Origin: Chitinophaga sp. S165
Lineage (GTDB): Bacteria; Bacteroidota; Bacteroidia; Chitinophagales; Chitinophagaceae
Reading direction: 5' to 3'
Length of the DNA stretch: 64,000 nucleotides
NCBI RefSeq assembly: GCF_003182155.1
Contig: NZ_QGTG01000013.1
Location: 1 to 64,000 of the forward strand
This document shows positions 35,365 to 44,702 of this stretch, in pieces (within the stretch, counting starts at the first letter, position 1; each line of letters starts with the position of its first letter). Below the pieces are notes generated by a model that saw only the letters and a program-made list of their open reading frames with translations, ran no database searches and had not been told where the DNA came from. Both the position numbers and the translations under genes were made by a program.

Positions 35365-35569
35365 ACTTGCTTTAAATATTTGATTTGCGCAGCCAGCAAC
35401 GCTCTCATTGGCTTATACCCCAGTTATAGCAATTTACGGGCCTTATTACGCAACGCACGTAATAGCGGGCAAAACTATTAAAAAAAACGGGTTGATGTCC
35501 CCCAAATATTGTTAAAAGACTGACTTATGTACATTAATGAATTAATATGTGTTTCTATCTTATTGCCAG

Positions 35570-38500
35570 TTACTGTGTAACGTAGTTGTCGTTGAAGAAT
35601 TTCCGGTACCCTTCAATGTCTTTGGTACTGTTCATCTGAATGAAGTTATCCCTCGAAATAATGAACATTGTGTAGTCCGACGGACGGATACGCGGAATGA
35701 TCTTCTCCGCATCTATCCTGATCTCGTCAAAATAGTCCAATGCCTTATCTTCATTAGAGAAAAGCCTGAAAATCAGCATGACTTCCTGTTGCGACAGCAC
35801 AAAATTGGCTACCTGAATGCCCTCGCCTTTATGTTTATCAGCATTATACCTGGTAAACTGTGTCAACGCTTCGTCCATAATGGCTTTAGATACACGCTGG
35901 AAGGAAAGCACAACAAAATGAGGATTTTCGGCATTCAGCTTATAGATAGTGATAGGTTTTATTGGCGGCGGCAGCGGTGCTACTTTTAATGCTGCATTAG
36001 CTGCCAGTTTGATAGAATCAGCGATGGCAGTTTTGATCTTCACAGAATCCAGTTTCCCGAAGTTGGGTTCAGGATTCTGCCATGGATAGCGGATAGAGAT
36101 ATTTTCGTCCACGGGACCATTGTTATCCCGGTTTTTATCAATTTCCAGTCTCGAGAGATACACAACCAGTGCAGCCCGGTTGTCCAGTGCTTCCAGCAAT
36201 GATTTTGCTTTCTCCTGCACTCCATCGTCCTGTTTATACTTGTTGATCACATTTACAACTGCCTGACGTCCATACTCGCACGTATCCATTTTCATGATGA
36301 TCATGGCTTCCAGGAGGTCAAACTTGGGCTGCATAAAGTTGAGCCCATAGGTGGAGTCAGCCGCTTTCTTAAGTGCCATAGCTCCCTCAAGGTTCCCTTT
36401 GCTATAGTTTACATAAACGGAATCATATGCTGTAGAGATCTCTTTTTTCTTTTCCTGGTTAATATCCTGCAGGGCGCCGTACTTGATGATGCTGGCGAAC
36501 TTAGAATCTCCGAACTGGGTCACTGCTTGTTTGTATTTGTTAGCCAATGCAGTATGTCCCAGTTTGGTATGCCAGATATACAGGGAATACACCACCTCGG
36601 TTTTGTGCGGATGTTGCGGATATCTGTTCAGCAGGGTATCGTATGTTTCGATGGCCAGCTCGGTATTATCCAGCTGGTCATTATAAAGTTTACCCAGGTC
36701 GTAGTAGGCGTCTTCAACGATCACATTTGATTTCAGGAGATCATCGGGCGTAAGTGGCAGGCCTGCAGCCAGTTTTTTGGCCGTAGCACTGTCTGACGGG
36801 ATCTTGGAAGGGTCGTTAGCACCGATAGGATTCCCATTTGCGTCTTCCGGTTGTAAAGGCTGGTTAGCGGCAGCAGCTCCGGACTGGCTCCTACGCCAGT
36901 TATCGGCCAATGGCCTGTTGCCCCAGCGCTTTTTAAATTCTGAGAAGCCGGCAGATTTGCTGGCGTTATTATAGAAATACCAATCACCCTGATCATCCTT
37001 TTTAGGAGCGGCAGGGCTGTTGTTCATATTATTAATAAGTGGATTGTTATTGGCCATGGACTGTTGATCCATTCCATTTTCAGCGGCTTCCTTATCTTTT
37101 TTCGCTTGTTCTTCCGCCTTCTTACGCATGGTCGCGGCCATTTTTTCAAGGAAGATCATCCTGTCCGATTCCGGCATGGCAGCAATACGTTGTAAGCTAT
37201 CTTCCTTCTGGATAGCCTCTACCCGGATAACCACATCGTTCAGTACCCGTTTGCGTTTATTGACGATGGCGGAATCTGTGAATTCAGGCGGCATAACAGT
37301 AGCTGTACTGTCATAGAAGTTCCTGGCCAGGCGGTACTGACGCTGACCATAATAAATATCGGCTACCGCTTTGAAAGACAAGGCTTTCTGCATCGTGTTG
37401 GAGCTTTCCACCTTCAGTGACTGACGCAGGTATTCCAGGGCCAGATCAGGATCTTTAGGCAAAACGATGTTAGCCATGTTATAATAAATGGCGTCACGGA
37501 ACTCAATATATTTCTCCCGGCGGGCCATCCTTTTAAGACGGGCCAGGCTTTCATCTAAAGAACCGCCTTCCCTTGTGGCGTCCAGTTTAGCGATCTGCAT
37601 ACGCGCCTGGAAGTCCATCATTGGGTCGGGCTTCTGCTTGATCACTTTGTGGAACATCATTACAGCGGAGTCCGGGCGACTGTAATTGGTATAAAGCTGT
37701 CCCAATATGTAGAACATGCGCGCCCGCTCGTCGCGGTTACGCTTACTTTTAACAGCTGCCTGGAGGGGAGTGATCACTTCAGCGAAACGTTCCTGTTTAT
37801 AAAGGGCGTAGGCCCTTACTTCAGCCAGGTCGCCGGCAAGTCTTTTAGGAAAGTAGGGGTCCTGCTCAACGATGTTCATCAGGGAACGGGCCTGATCGAA
37901 CTCCTTCATTTCCAGGAAGGTTTTGGCCTGCCATACAAAGGCGTCGTTGCGGGCATAAGTGTGTTTAAAATACCCGAACGGCGGTTTGCGTTTTTCACGG
38001 GAGGCAATGCTGATCTGATCTTTGGCACTGGAACCGACTATCGCTTTATTATCCGATTTCTTCTTGGGGGCGAATTTGGTATTAATGAACTGGAACGTCC
38101 TGCTGGCCTTGTCCCACTCACCCTGATAAAAGTAAGCCTGACCTATCACAAGATAGCTGTCATCAATCCATTTACTGCGCGGGTCACGGATCTGTATGTT
38201 GATGGAAGCTTTTTCTATGACCGTATCCAGGTCGCCGGCACTAAGGCCAAGGTTCTGAAGACTGTAAGGATAGAAGGGGAGCAGGTAATTATAATTATCC
38301 TGGCCCTGGCGGCTTACATTGTGGGTAATGAGACGTAATTTCTTCCTGGCATTAAACAAATAGTTATACCTGGCCAGCATGTTCTGTACCAGCTTACGTT
38401 TTATGGTCCACCTTTTTTCTGCAAGCATTTCCGATGGTGGGCGGCGGTCTTCTACCTTTGGTTGCGCTACTTTTGGTACAAGAGGTTTCTGCATGGTGCG

Positions 38501-38653
38501 CTGAGACATCCTGCTATTGCTATTCTTGGACTGATTAGTAACCGTGGTATCCCTTCGCTGGGCGTGGACCCTGTTAATACTCAAACAGCACAAAAACAAA
38601 CTTACTAAACAGGTATATGGTAGATATGTGCGAACTGATCTGTAATAATTCAT
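35570..38653 (-). CDS. TPR protein of the type IX secretion/gliding machinery, PorW/SprE-like
   Basis: The 1027-residue exported protein has a signal peptide ending near RVHAQ and TPR-like helical repeats through most of its length (for example YLVIGQAYFYQGEWDKAS and YILGQLYTNYSRPDSAV). A low-complexity Gln/Asn/Lys region lies near 520-570 and a folded C-terminal module near 930-1027. The N-terminal RYNYLFNARKKL and the C-terminal YTMFIISRDNF and GYRKFFNDNYV phrases resemble PorW/SprE proteins, which are needed for type IX secretion. No lipobox was seen, although PorW is usually a lipoprotein. The T9SS cargo at 9167 gives it a possible client. The assignment rests on remembered family features. 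Confidence 0.72.
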   Translation of the reverse strand: MNYYRSVRTYLPYTCLVSLFLCCLSINRVHAQRRDTTVTNQSKNSNSRMSQRTMQKPLVPKVAQPKVEDRRPPSEMLAEKRWTIKRKLVQNMLARYNYLFNARKKLRLITHNVSRQGQDNYNYLLPFYPYSLQNLGLSAGDLDTVIEKASINIQIRDPRSKWIDDSYLVIGQAYFYQGEWDKASRTFQFINTKFAPKKKSDNKAIVGSSAKDQISIASREKRKPPFGYFKHTYARNDAFVWQAKTFLEMKEFDQARSLMNIVEQDPYFPKRLAGDLAEVRAYALYKQERFAEVITPLQAAVKSKRNRDERARMFYILGQLYTNYSRPDSAVMMFHKVIKQKPDPMMDFQARMQIAKLDATREGGSLDESLARLKRMARREKYIEFRDAIYYNMANIVLPKDPDLALEYLRQSLKVESSNTMQKALSFKAVADIYYGQRQYRLARNFYDSTATVMPPEFTDSAIVNKRKRVLNDVVIRVEAIQKEDSLQRIAAMPESDRMIFLEKMAATMRKKAEEQAKKDKEAAENGMDQQSMANNNPLINNMNNSPAAPKKDDQGDWYFYNNASKSAGFSEFKKRWGNRPLADNWRRSQSGAAAANQPLQPEDANGNPIGANDPSKIPSDSATAKKLAAGLPLTPDDLLKSNVIVEDAYYDLGKLYNDQLDNTELAIETYDTLLNRYPQHPHKTEVVYSLYIWHTKLGHTALANKYKQAVTQFGDSKFASIIKYGALQDINQEKKKEISTAYDSVYVNYSKGNLEGAMALKKAADSTYGLNFMQPKFDLLEAMIIMKMDTCEYGRQAVVNVINKYKQDDGVQEKAKSLLEALDNRAALVVYLSRLEIDKNRDNNGPVDENISIRYPWQNPEPNFGKLDSVKIKTAIADSIKLAANAALKVAPLPPPIKPITIYKLNAENPHFVVLSFQRVSKAIMDEALTQFTRYNADKHKGEGIQVANFVLSQQEVMLIFRLFSNEDKALDYFDEIRIDAEKIIPRIRPSDYTMFIISRDNFIQMNSTKDIEGYRKFFNDNYVTQ

Positions 38654-38855
38654 GGATGCCAGGGTGTATAGGCTTACCTATATAACTTATATGTCAGGAA
38701 ATTATTTTTTAAAGATAGGATAATTTTTTTGAGGGGGATAAGTGGGCCGACGGAATAAAAAGCAGTCCAGCCCAATTTTTTAAATACGAAATAATATAAA
38801 TGTTTAACTTTAGCCGGTTGATAATCAGAAAAATTATTCAAGTTTTATAGCGGCT

Positions 38856-39260
38856 ATGGCTAATAAGCGTGATAGAAAAGGCAGAAATGTGGGGCGGATA
38901 GGGAACAGGTACCGCCTGGTAATTATGAATGACAATACCTATGAAGAGGTTACCTCGTTCAAATTATCACGTATGAGCGTGTACATTGCTTTGAGCACTT
39001 TATTTGTGCTGCTGGTGACGATCACCGTCGCCACAGTAGTGTTCACCCCTTTGAGGTACTATATTCCCGGATATGGCGACCTGAAACAGCGAAGGGAGTT
39101 CATCCGCCTGAAAATGCGCACCGATTCCCTGGAATCGGCTATCAACGCACGCGACAAATACCTGGACAATATCAAACAGGTAATAAACGGGGACTTTTCT
39201 TCCAGTAAACTTGATACTACCATGATCAAGGTCCCTAAAGTAGATAACAGCACTTATTAA
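38856..39260 (+). CDS. Membrane-anchored stub resembling the N-terminus of M23 peptidases
   Basis: A 134-residue protein with a basic cytoplasmic start, the phrase YRLVIMNDNTYEEVTSFKLS, one membrane helix (about 46-68), a FTPLRYYIPGYGDL juxtamembrane motif and a short coiled coil. The same series normally opens Bacteroidota M23 (LytM-type) peptidases encoded next to bactofilin. Here the frame stops before any peptidase domain, and none was found in the 190 bases downstream. It may be a natural peptidase-less scaffold for bactofilin or a truncated gene. A -7-like TAACTTTA lies just upstream. Confidence 0.65.
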   Translation: MANKRDRKGRNVGRIGNRYRLVIMNDNTYEEVTSFKLSRMSVYIALSTLFVLLVTITVATVVFTPLRYYIPGYGDLKQRREFIRLKMRTDSLESAINARDKYLDNIKQVINGDFSSSKLDTTMIKVPKVDNSTY

Positions 39261-39451
39261 TATCGGGTCGGGACACTCAATTTATTGAGATTGAAAAATA
39301 TATTGTCAGGAAACATACGCAAAGTGGCCGCAGCGCCGTTAAGGGGGTAATGTGGAAAACTTCTTAAAGGAAGTGATTGTCAATATGTAATAATATGTTA
39401 ATAAATAATACTATCTTACATCACACAAAAAGCTGAAAAACCTAGAATCCT

Positions 39452-39904
39452 ATGTTTAGCAACAACAATCGTAATGCCAGAAGCGAAAGCAAATCAGTAA
39501 TGCCTACTTCTAACGTGAACATTATTGGCAGTGGAACCTCCATCCAGGGAGATATCGTGTGCGAGGGTGATATTCGCATAGACGGACAGGTGAATGGCCT
39601 GGTATCAACAAAAGCTAAAATTGTAGTAGGTCCTGAAGGGGAGATTATCGGTGACCTCGTATGTCAGAGCGCTGACATCCTGGGAAAAGTAACTGGTATT
39701 GTAAAAGTAGAAGATCTGCTTTTCCTGAAAGGCAACGCCCTGGTAAAAGGAGATCTGTATACAGCTCATTTCGAAATGGAGCCAACCGCAAAATTCAATG
39801 GTCGTTGCTACATGGAACCTGAAGAGGTGGCAGCTGCAAACGCAAACCTGAAAGAAAAGAATGGAAGATCCGTTGTCACAGAAGAAGCCACGGAAGAAGC
39901 CTGA
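39452..39904 (+). CDS. Bactofilin (polymer-forming cytoskeletal protein)
   Basis: The 150-residue protein has a central DUF583 right-handed beta-helix: repeated turns such as GTSIQGDIVCEGDIRIDGQV, GEIIGDLVCQSADILGKV and KGNALVKGDLYTAHFEM. Disordered tails flank it at both ends. Bactofilins polymerise without nucleotides and position cell-wall enzymes at the membrane. The neighbour at 38856 is the likely membrane partner. Its 3' end overlaps the next gene by 44 bases, which suggests coupled translation. Confidence 0.93.
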   Translation: MFSNNNRNARSESKSVMPTSNVNIIGSGTSIQGDIVCEGDIRIDGQVNGLVSTKAKIVVGPEGEIIGDLVCQSADILGKVTGIVKVEDLLFLKGNALVKGDLYTAHFEMEPTAKFNGRCYMEPEEVAAANANLKEKNGRSVVTEEATEEA

Positions 39905-40097
39905 TAACAAACTGCTTTTAAAGTACACCGGGCTGGCATTCCAGATGATGGCCACATTAGGTATCGCGGTATTTGCTGGTTACAAAATAGACCAGCGGAC
40001 AGGATGGTCGTTCCCTTTCTTTCTGATCATTTTGTCTTTATTAGCTTTAGTCTTAATTTTGCGCCAAATTATCAAAGATACCAGCAGGAATGAGTGA
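39861..40097 (+). CDS. AtpZ/AtpI-family membrane protein
   Basis: A 78-residue protein with a basic N-terminus and two membrane helices (about 22-42 and 50-70), carrying the YTGLAFQMMATLGIAVFAGY and ILSLLALVLILRQIIK segments of the AtpZ/AtpI family. These proteins assist assembly or ion supply of the F1Fo ATP synthase. In related genomes this gene usually leads into atpB and the rest of the synthase, but here it does not. Its start lies within the bactofilin gene. Confidence 0.82.
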   Translation: MEDPLSQKKPRKKPDNKLLLKYTGLAFQMMATLGIAVFAGYKIDQRTGWSFPFFLIILSLLALVLILRQIIKDTSRNE

Positions 40098-40476
40098 CAG
40101 GTTCTACTTTAGAGTCATTGGCCTTTTCATAATATTGAATGGCGCGTTATTATTATTAAAAGCCTGGTTGTTGGACAATGGAGCACATCATAATGTATTG
40201 CTCTTCGGCAACCTGGCTTTAGCTACAATCTCCGGCATCACCTACAATATGAGCCGTAAAGGGGTACAATCCGAAAACAACAGCATGTTTATGCTAAGGG
40301 TGTATGGCTCCATGATCAGCAGAATGATGTTATGCCTGGCCGGCATTACCATATATGCCGTAGCAAACAGGGCACATACCAGCAGAATTACTATTTTTAT
40401 ACTGATGTTCTTCTACATCGTATACGCGGTATGTGAGAACATAAGTCTGCAAAAAATTACCAGAAAGAAAAATTAA
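40090..40476 (+). CDS. Four-helix membrane protein in the atpI position
   Basis: A 128-residue protein with four predicted membrane helices (about 8-25, 34-52, 72-90 and 96-115). It overlaps the preceding gene by 8 bases. Proteins of this size and topology are commonly found between atpZ/atpI and atpB in Bacteroidota. I recognise no functional motif. The next gene begins 6 bases later and is a SprT-like protein, not an ATP synthase subunit. Confidence 0.65.
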   Translation: MSDRFYFRVIGLFIILNGALLLLKAWLLDNGAHHNVLLFGNLALATISGITYNMSRKGVQSENNSMFMLRVYGSMISRMMLCLAGITIYAVANRAHTSRITIFILMFFYIVYAVCENISLQKITRKKN

Positions 40477-40482
40477 AGATCC

Positions 40483-41103
40483 GTGAAGCAGGAGGCTCCT
40501 CTAAATGCATTAGCTGCATACCTGCCCGAAGGAACCTTCGAGCAGGTAATGGCCTACCTCACGGAATTTAAGGTGCACTTAACCGTGACTCGTGAACGGC
40601 AAAGCATACTGGGGGACTACCGGCATCCTGACCGTAGGGGAGGACACCGTATCAGCATCAATGGCAACCTTAACAGGTATGCTTTCCTGATCACACTTTT
40701 GCACGAAATATCACACCTCACCACCTACATGCAGTACGCCAATACGGTAGCCTCGCATGGCAAGGAATGGAAGCAGCATTTTTCCAACATACTGAAACAG
40801 TTCGTTGGCAAAGGTTATCTTCCCCATGATGTGGAAATGGCCTTACGGCAAAGTATTCAGAATCCCGCAGCCAGCTCCTGTGCTGACGATGATCTTATGC
40901 GTGTACTGAAACGCTATGACCTGCAAAAGGAAAATCACTTTCTGGTAGAACAGCTTTCTCCCAATCAATTATTCCGGACAAAAGACGGGCGGATCTTCCG
41001 CAGAGGAGAACGTATACGCAAGCGTTACAGATGTGAAGAAATAGCAACAAAGCGGATGTATCTGTTTAGTCCCGTTTACGAAGTGGAACTCGTTGCTGCA
41101 TAA
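40483..41103 (+). CDS. SprT-like zinc-dependent protein
   Basis: A 206-residue protein with start codon GTG (40483), placed 6 bases after the previous gene. The zincin motif HEISH sits at 74-78, followed by a His-containing helix (ASHGKEWKQHF) that fits the third ligand of the SprT/Spartan family. The C-terminal part holds positively charged residues but no complete zinc ribbon. The family includes DNA-protein crosslink proteases in eukaryotes; bacterial members are poorly known. It is transcribed with the bactofilin/atpZ genes. Confidence 0.82.
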   Translation: MKQEAPLNALAAYLPEGTFEQVMAYLTEFKVHLTVTRERQSILGDYRHPDRRGGHRISINGNLNRYAFLITLLHEISHLTTYMQYANTVASHGKEWKQHFSNILKQFVGKGYLPHDVEMALRQSIQNPAASSCADDDLMRVLKRYDLQKENHFLVEQLSPNQLFRTKDGRIFRRGERIRKRYRCEEIATKRMYLFSPVYEVELVAA

Positions 41104-41198
41104 GGACTTATAGCCGTTCAACGAGTCCCGTCTCACAGCTATAAGTCTTTCAGAAGTTTCATATTTACCGGCAGCATGTCCGGCTTTAAGTCCAGGGA

Positions 41199-41242
41199 TG
41201 CGTCGTATATGTCCCGTGTATGCGTCGTATATGAAGCATGTA
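41199..41242. repeat. Tandem 22-base repeat, two units (locus 2 of the 11-base family)
   Basis: Two 22-base units (41199-41220 and 41221-41242) share the first 12 bases, TGCGTCGTATAT, and end in TGTA. Each divides into two 11-base parts: TGCGTCGTATA, then TGTCCCGTGTA or TGAAGCATGTA. The array ends two bases before the stop codon of the DUF4407 gene. Confidence 0.7.
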
Positions 41243-41244
41243 TA

Positions 41245-42258
41245 TCAGGAGTTAACGGCCGGTTGCCCTATCATCATCCGCTTATTATATTCCCTTTCTC
41301 TCTTTTCTATCGTTTCCTTCCGGAAGATAATATAGGCATGTTCATGGGCCTCCAGCAGATCGTCATATGGTCCGCGGGAAGAGATCAGTTTTACGAACAC
41401 AGGCGCCGTTTCTATGGTAATGAACAGCAGTATGATGAACCAGTTGGCCCAGCGCACCGGTACACTGCGTTCTGTGAGGTGTCCCAGTGCATCCAGCCTG
41501 GATGCCAGTCCATCAATACTCGTCCGGTTAAGTCCGCCTACCGTCGCCTTCTGGGTGGAGTCAATAGACGATAGCTCCTGTCTCTTCTGAGCTATTAGCG
41601 CTCCATTTTGTTCCGAGATCCTTTTTAGCATAGCTGCTGCGGTATCGGCATCAGCCTTTTTAGCCTTGTAGATCGGTCCCAGGTTTTGCCGGCGCGATCC
41701 GCCGGTACCGTCTGCTTCCTGCTGCGCGATGATCTGCAGCGTGTCAAGCTTGGCCGCCTGGGCCTGGGTAGCAGCATTTAATAGTGAGATCTCCGAATTC
41801 AGAACATCGGTACGTTGCTTGAAGCGGTCCTTTACCCTGTCTTCCTGTGTTTTGAATACCTGCTGCTCCATAACGATCAATTCCTGGTTGATCTCTTTCT
41901 CGAACACTTTCAGTTCCAGCGGTTTGGAAATTACAATAGCAATGAGCACGGCCAATGCCAGCCTGGGTACCGCCATCCCGAACTCGTTCCAGAAATTCTT
42001 ACGTTTTTTCATGCCCGATACGATGTACCGGTCCAGGTTAAAGATCATCAGTCCCCAGACAAGCCCGAAGATAATGGCTCCCCACGGGGAACTGAATACC
42101 GTCCACAGGGCATATCCTCCCGAGAAGGCCGCCAGTAAACCGGTAAAGAAGATAGTAGCACCAATACCGCCATATTTGTTGGTCTCTGATGGTGCCCGGG
42201 TCAGCATAGGCACATGTACCCCTGAACAGAAGAGGAAAAAGTCGCGGAAGCGCTTCAT
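41245..42258 (-). CDS. DUF4407 membrane protein
   Basis: A 337-residue protein of the DUF4407 family. It has two N-terminal membrane helices (about 31-53 and 58-76) followed by LIFNLDRYIVSGM-like segments, another helix near 97-115, a long periplasmic or cytoplasmic coiled coil (about 125-250, Gln/Glu/Lys-rich) and a last helix near 275-295. The cytoplasmic tail is basic. The function of the family is unknown. It converges on the SprT-like gene, with the tandem repeat between them. Confidence 0.85.
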   Translation of the reverse strand: MKRFRDFFLFCSGVHVPMLTRAPSETNKYGGIGATIFFTGLLAAFSGGYALWTVFSSPWGAIIFGLVWGLMIFNLDRYIVSGMKKRKNFWNEFGMAVPRLALAVLIAIVISKPLELKVFEKEINQELIVMEQQVFKTQEDRVKDRFKQRTDVLNSEISLLNAATQAQAAKLDTLQIIAQQEADGTGGSRRQNLGPIYKAKKADADTAAAMLKRISEQNGALIAQKRQELSSIDSTQKATVGGLNRTSIDGLASRLDALGHLTERSVPVRWANWFIILLFITIETAPVFVKLISSRGPYDDLLEAHEHAYIIFRKETIEKREREYNKRMMIGQPAVNS

Positions 42259-42445
42259 GGTAATTGTACAATTTGATGGATATAATAAAATGTCACCCGC
42301 AGGACGCAGGTATAATAGTAAGGATGGATAATGAAGGTACGACTTTTCGTTGGTTACGAACCTATTAAGTGACCAAATGCAGAAAAAATGTGATGGAAAG
42401 ATGGAAGGGGAAGCGGAGCAGATATTGGAATAACAACAGGAGTAG

Positions 42446-42482
42446 AATAAAAAACGAATCCCCGGACAACGTCCAGGGATTC
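42446..42482 (-). terminator. Terminator of sucC
   Basis: GAATCCC plus GGAC (42456-42467) pair with GTCC plus GGGATTC (42471-42482), with one C-A mismatch and loop AAC. On the minus strand it is followed by GTTTTTTATT. Confidence 0.85.
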
Positions 42483-42519
42483 ATTTTTCTATTTTCTAGT
42501 CAATCACTACTTATAGTTA

Positions 42520-43734
42520 TTAAGCGGTTACCGCTTTATTTACCAGTGCAGCAGCTTCGCTGAGCAGGATAGCTGATTGTACGGTCAGGCCGCTTTCTTC
42601 GATCAGTTTCTTTGCTTCTTCAGCGTTAGTACCCTGCAAGCGTACAATGATCGGAACGGAGATGTTACCGATAGATTTGTAAGCGTCGATCACACCCTGT
42701 GCAACACGGTCGCAACGTACGATACCACCGAAGATGTTGATCAGGATCGCTTTAACTTTAGGATCTTTCAGGATGATGCGGAAACCTGCTTCTACGGTCT
42801 GTGCATTTGCAGTACCTCCTACGTCCAGGAAGTTAGCAGGCTCACCACCGCTCAGTTTGATCATATCCATGGTAGCCATTGCCAGACCGGCGCCGTTTAC
42901 CATACAACCTACGTTACCATCAAGTTTTACGTAGTTCAGGTTGAATTTACCTGCTTCTACTTCAGTTGGATCTTCTTCGGAAATATCACGGAGTGCTTCC
43001 AGATCAGCATGACGCATCAGCGCATTGTCATCCAGGTTCAGTTTACAGTCAACGGCAATGATCTTTTCGTCGCTGGTTTTGAACAATGGGTTGATTTCCA
43101 GCATAGCAGCATCCAGACCTACGTACGCATTGTACAGATTGGTCACGAATTTCACCATGTTTTTGAAGGCTTCACCGCTCAGACCGAAGTTGAACGCTAT
43201 TTTCCTTGCCTGGAACGGCTGGAGGGTAGTGTTCGGCTGTACCAGCTCTTTGAAGATCTTCTCAGGAGTTTTATGCGCTACTTCTTCGATGTCCATACCA
43301 CCCTCTGTAGAGTACATGATCACGTTCTGACCATTTGCACGGTCTAACAGGATGGACAGGTATAATTCTTTTATGGGGTTAGGACCAGGGTAGTACACAT
43401 CCTGTGCTACCAGTACCTTGTTCACTAATTTGCCAGCCTCACCGGTCTGGATAGTTACCAGAACACCACCCAGGATGTTACCGGCAATTGTTTTTACATC
43501 TTCGGCGTTCTTTCCAACTGCAACACCTCTCTGCTCTTTACCACGAATGGTACCTTTACCACGTCCACCGGCATGGATCTGCGCCTTCACAACAGCAAAC
43601 TCATTACCATATTGCACTTTTAATTGCTTGTAAGCTTCTGCCGCCGCTTCAGGGGTATCTACCGGAATCCCTTCCTGTACCGGTACGTTATATTTCTTCA
43701 ACAGTTCTTTAGCCTGGTATTCATGTAAGTTCAT
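42520..43734 (-). CDS. sucC: Succinyl-CoA ligase (ADP- or GDP-forming) subunit beta
   Basis: The TCA-cycle subunit binds nucleotide and, with SucD, interconverts succinyl-CoA and succinate with substrate-level phosphorylation. The protein is 404 residues, typical for Bacteroidota. The N-terminal ATP-grasp domain shows MNLHEYQAKELL and GGRGKGTIRGKEQRGV. The C-terminal CoA-ligase flavodoxin-like domain has NFLDVGGTANAQTV and NIFGGIVRCDRVAQGV, which forms the subunit interface. sucD is not adjacent. It is divergent from punA. Confidence 0.96.
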   Translation of the reverse strand: MNLHEYQAKELLKKYNVPVQEGIPVDTPEAAAEAYKQLKVQYGNEFAVVKAQIHAGGRGKGTIRGKEQRGVAVGKNAEDVKTIAGNILGGVLVTIQTGEAGKLVNKVLVAQDVYYPGPNPIKELYLSILLDRANGQNVIMYSTEGGMDIEEVAHKTPEKIFKELVQPNTTLQPFQARKIAFNFGLSGEAFKNMVKFVTNLYNAYVGLDAAMLEINPLFKTSDEKIIAVDCKLNLDDNALMRHADLEALRDISEEDPTEVEAGKFNLNYVKLDGNVGCMVNGAGLAMATMDMIKLSGGEPANFLDVGGTANAQTVEAGFRIILKDPKVKAILINIFGGIVRCDRVAQGVIDAYKSIGNISVPIIVRLQGTNAEEAKKLIEESGLTVQSAILLSEAAALVNKAVTA

Positions 43735-43843
43735 CTGATAAAAATTTGCCGCTAAAATAGGTCATTATGATTTAAATATAAAACAGTAGTGTTTTGTGAA
43801 TTAAAAATAACTTTGCGGCAACCTGTTTTAAAGACATTATATA

Positions 43844-44665
43844 ATGAGTGATCTCTTACAACAAATAGCTGCTGCCGCGGACTATATCAGAAAATCATGG
43901 TCCGGGACGCCTGAAGTGGGCATTATACTGGGCAGCGGATTAGGCAACCTGGCCGGCGATATCACTGACAGCAAGGAAATTCCTTACGAACAGATCCCCC
44001 ATTTTCCTTCTTCTTCCGTAGAAGGTCATAAGGGCCGTCTGATCTTAGGAAAAATGAACGGCCGTCCTGTAATAGCTATGGCAGGCAGATTTCACTATTA
44101 TGAAGGACTGTCTATGCAACAGGTGACCTTTCCGGTAAGGGTTATGAAAGCGCTTGGCGTTCATACATTGCTGGTTTCCAATGCTGCCGGCGGAATGAAT
44201 AAGGCATTTAATGTGGGCGACCTGATGATCATCCGTGATCATATTAACCTGCAACCGGAACATCCGCTGCGCGGACCTAACAATATTACTCTGGGCCCAC
44301 GCTTCCCTGATATGAGCGAGCCATATTCAAAAGCATTGATTGCCAAAGCGAAAGATATTGCACAGGCTAACAACATCCCTGTTCATACAGGGGTATATGT
44401 AGGCGTGCAGGGGCCGACCTTTGAAACCAGGGCGGAATATATGTATATGCATATCATCGGCGGAGATGCCGTAGGTATGAGCACCGTACCCGAAGTGATA
44501 GTAGCAATTCACAGCGGATTGAAAGTTTTCGCAATGAGTGTTATTACTGATATCGGTATCCGGGAAGATGAAAATGTGATCACGCACGAAGAAGTGCTGG
44601 AAGCAGCAAATGCGGCTGAACCGAAATTAACGCTTATTTTCAGGGAACTGATCAAAGTAATCTAA
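43844..44665 (+). CDS. punA: Purine nucleoside phosphorylase
   Basis: A trimeric-type (PNP/MTAP family) phosphorylase of 273 residues that splits inosine and guanosine into base and ribose-1-phosphate. Visible motifs are IILGSGLGNLAG (phosphate loop), SSVEGHKGRL, AGRFHYYEG, VSNAAGGMN, the GVYVGVQGPTFETRAE substrate segment and VITDIGIREDENV. The -7 box TAACTTTG lies at 43808-43815, about 28 bases upstream of ATG. The porin gene follows after 37 bases and is probably co-transcribed. Confidence 0.95.
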   Translation: MSDLLQQIAAAADYIRKSWSGTPEVGIILGSGLGNLAGDITDSKEIPYEQIPHFPSSSVEGHKGRLILGKMNGRPVIAMAGRFHYYEGLSMQQVTFPVRVMKALGVHTLLVSNAAGGMNKAFNVGDLMIIRDHINLQPEHPLRGPNNITLGPRFPDMSEPYSKALIAKAKDIAQANNIPVHTGVYVGVQGPTFETRAEYMYMHIIGGDAVGMSTVPEVIVAIHSGLKVFAMSVITDIGIREDENVITHEEVLEAANAAEPKLTLIFRELIKVI

Positions 44666-44702
44666 GTCAAAAAGAAGAAAGAAGCAGGAAATATATCAAA
44701 GG

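Noticed and set aside
39261..39451. Frameshifted remainder of an M23 peptidase domain
   Set aside because: No frame in this interval shows the LytM histidine motifs, so a simple frameshift is not supported.
41199..41242. CRISPR array
   Set aside because: There are only two contiguous units without spacers, and no cas genes are present.
41176..41574. Plus-strand frame overlapping the DUF4407 gene
   Set aside because: It begins within the tandem repeats and runs antisense to a clear DUF4407 protein.
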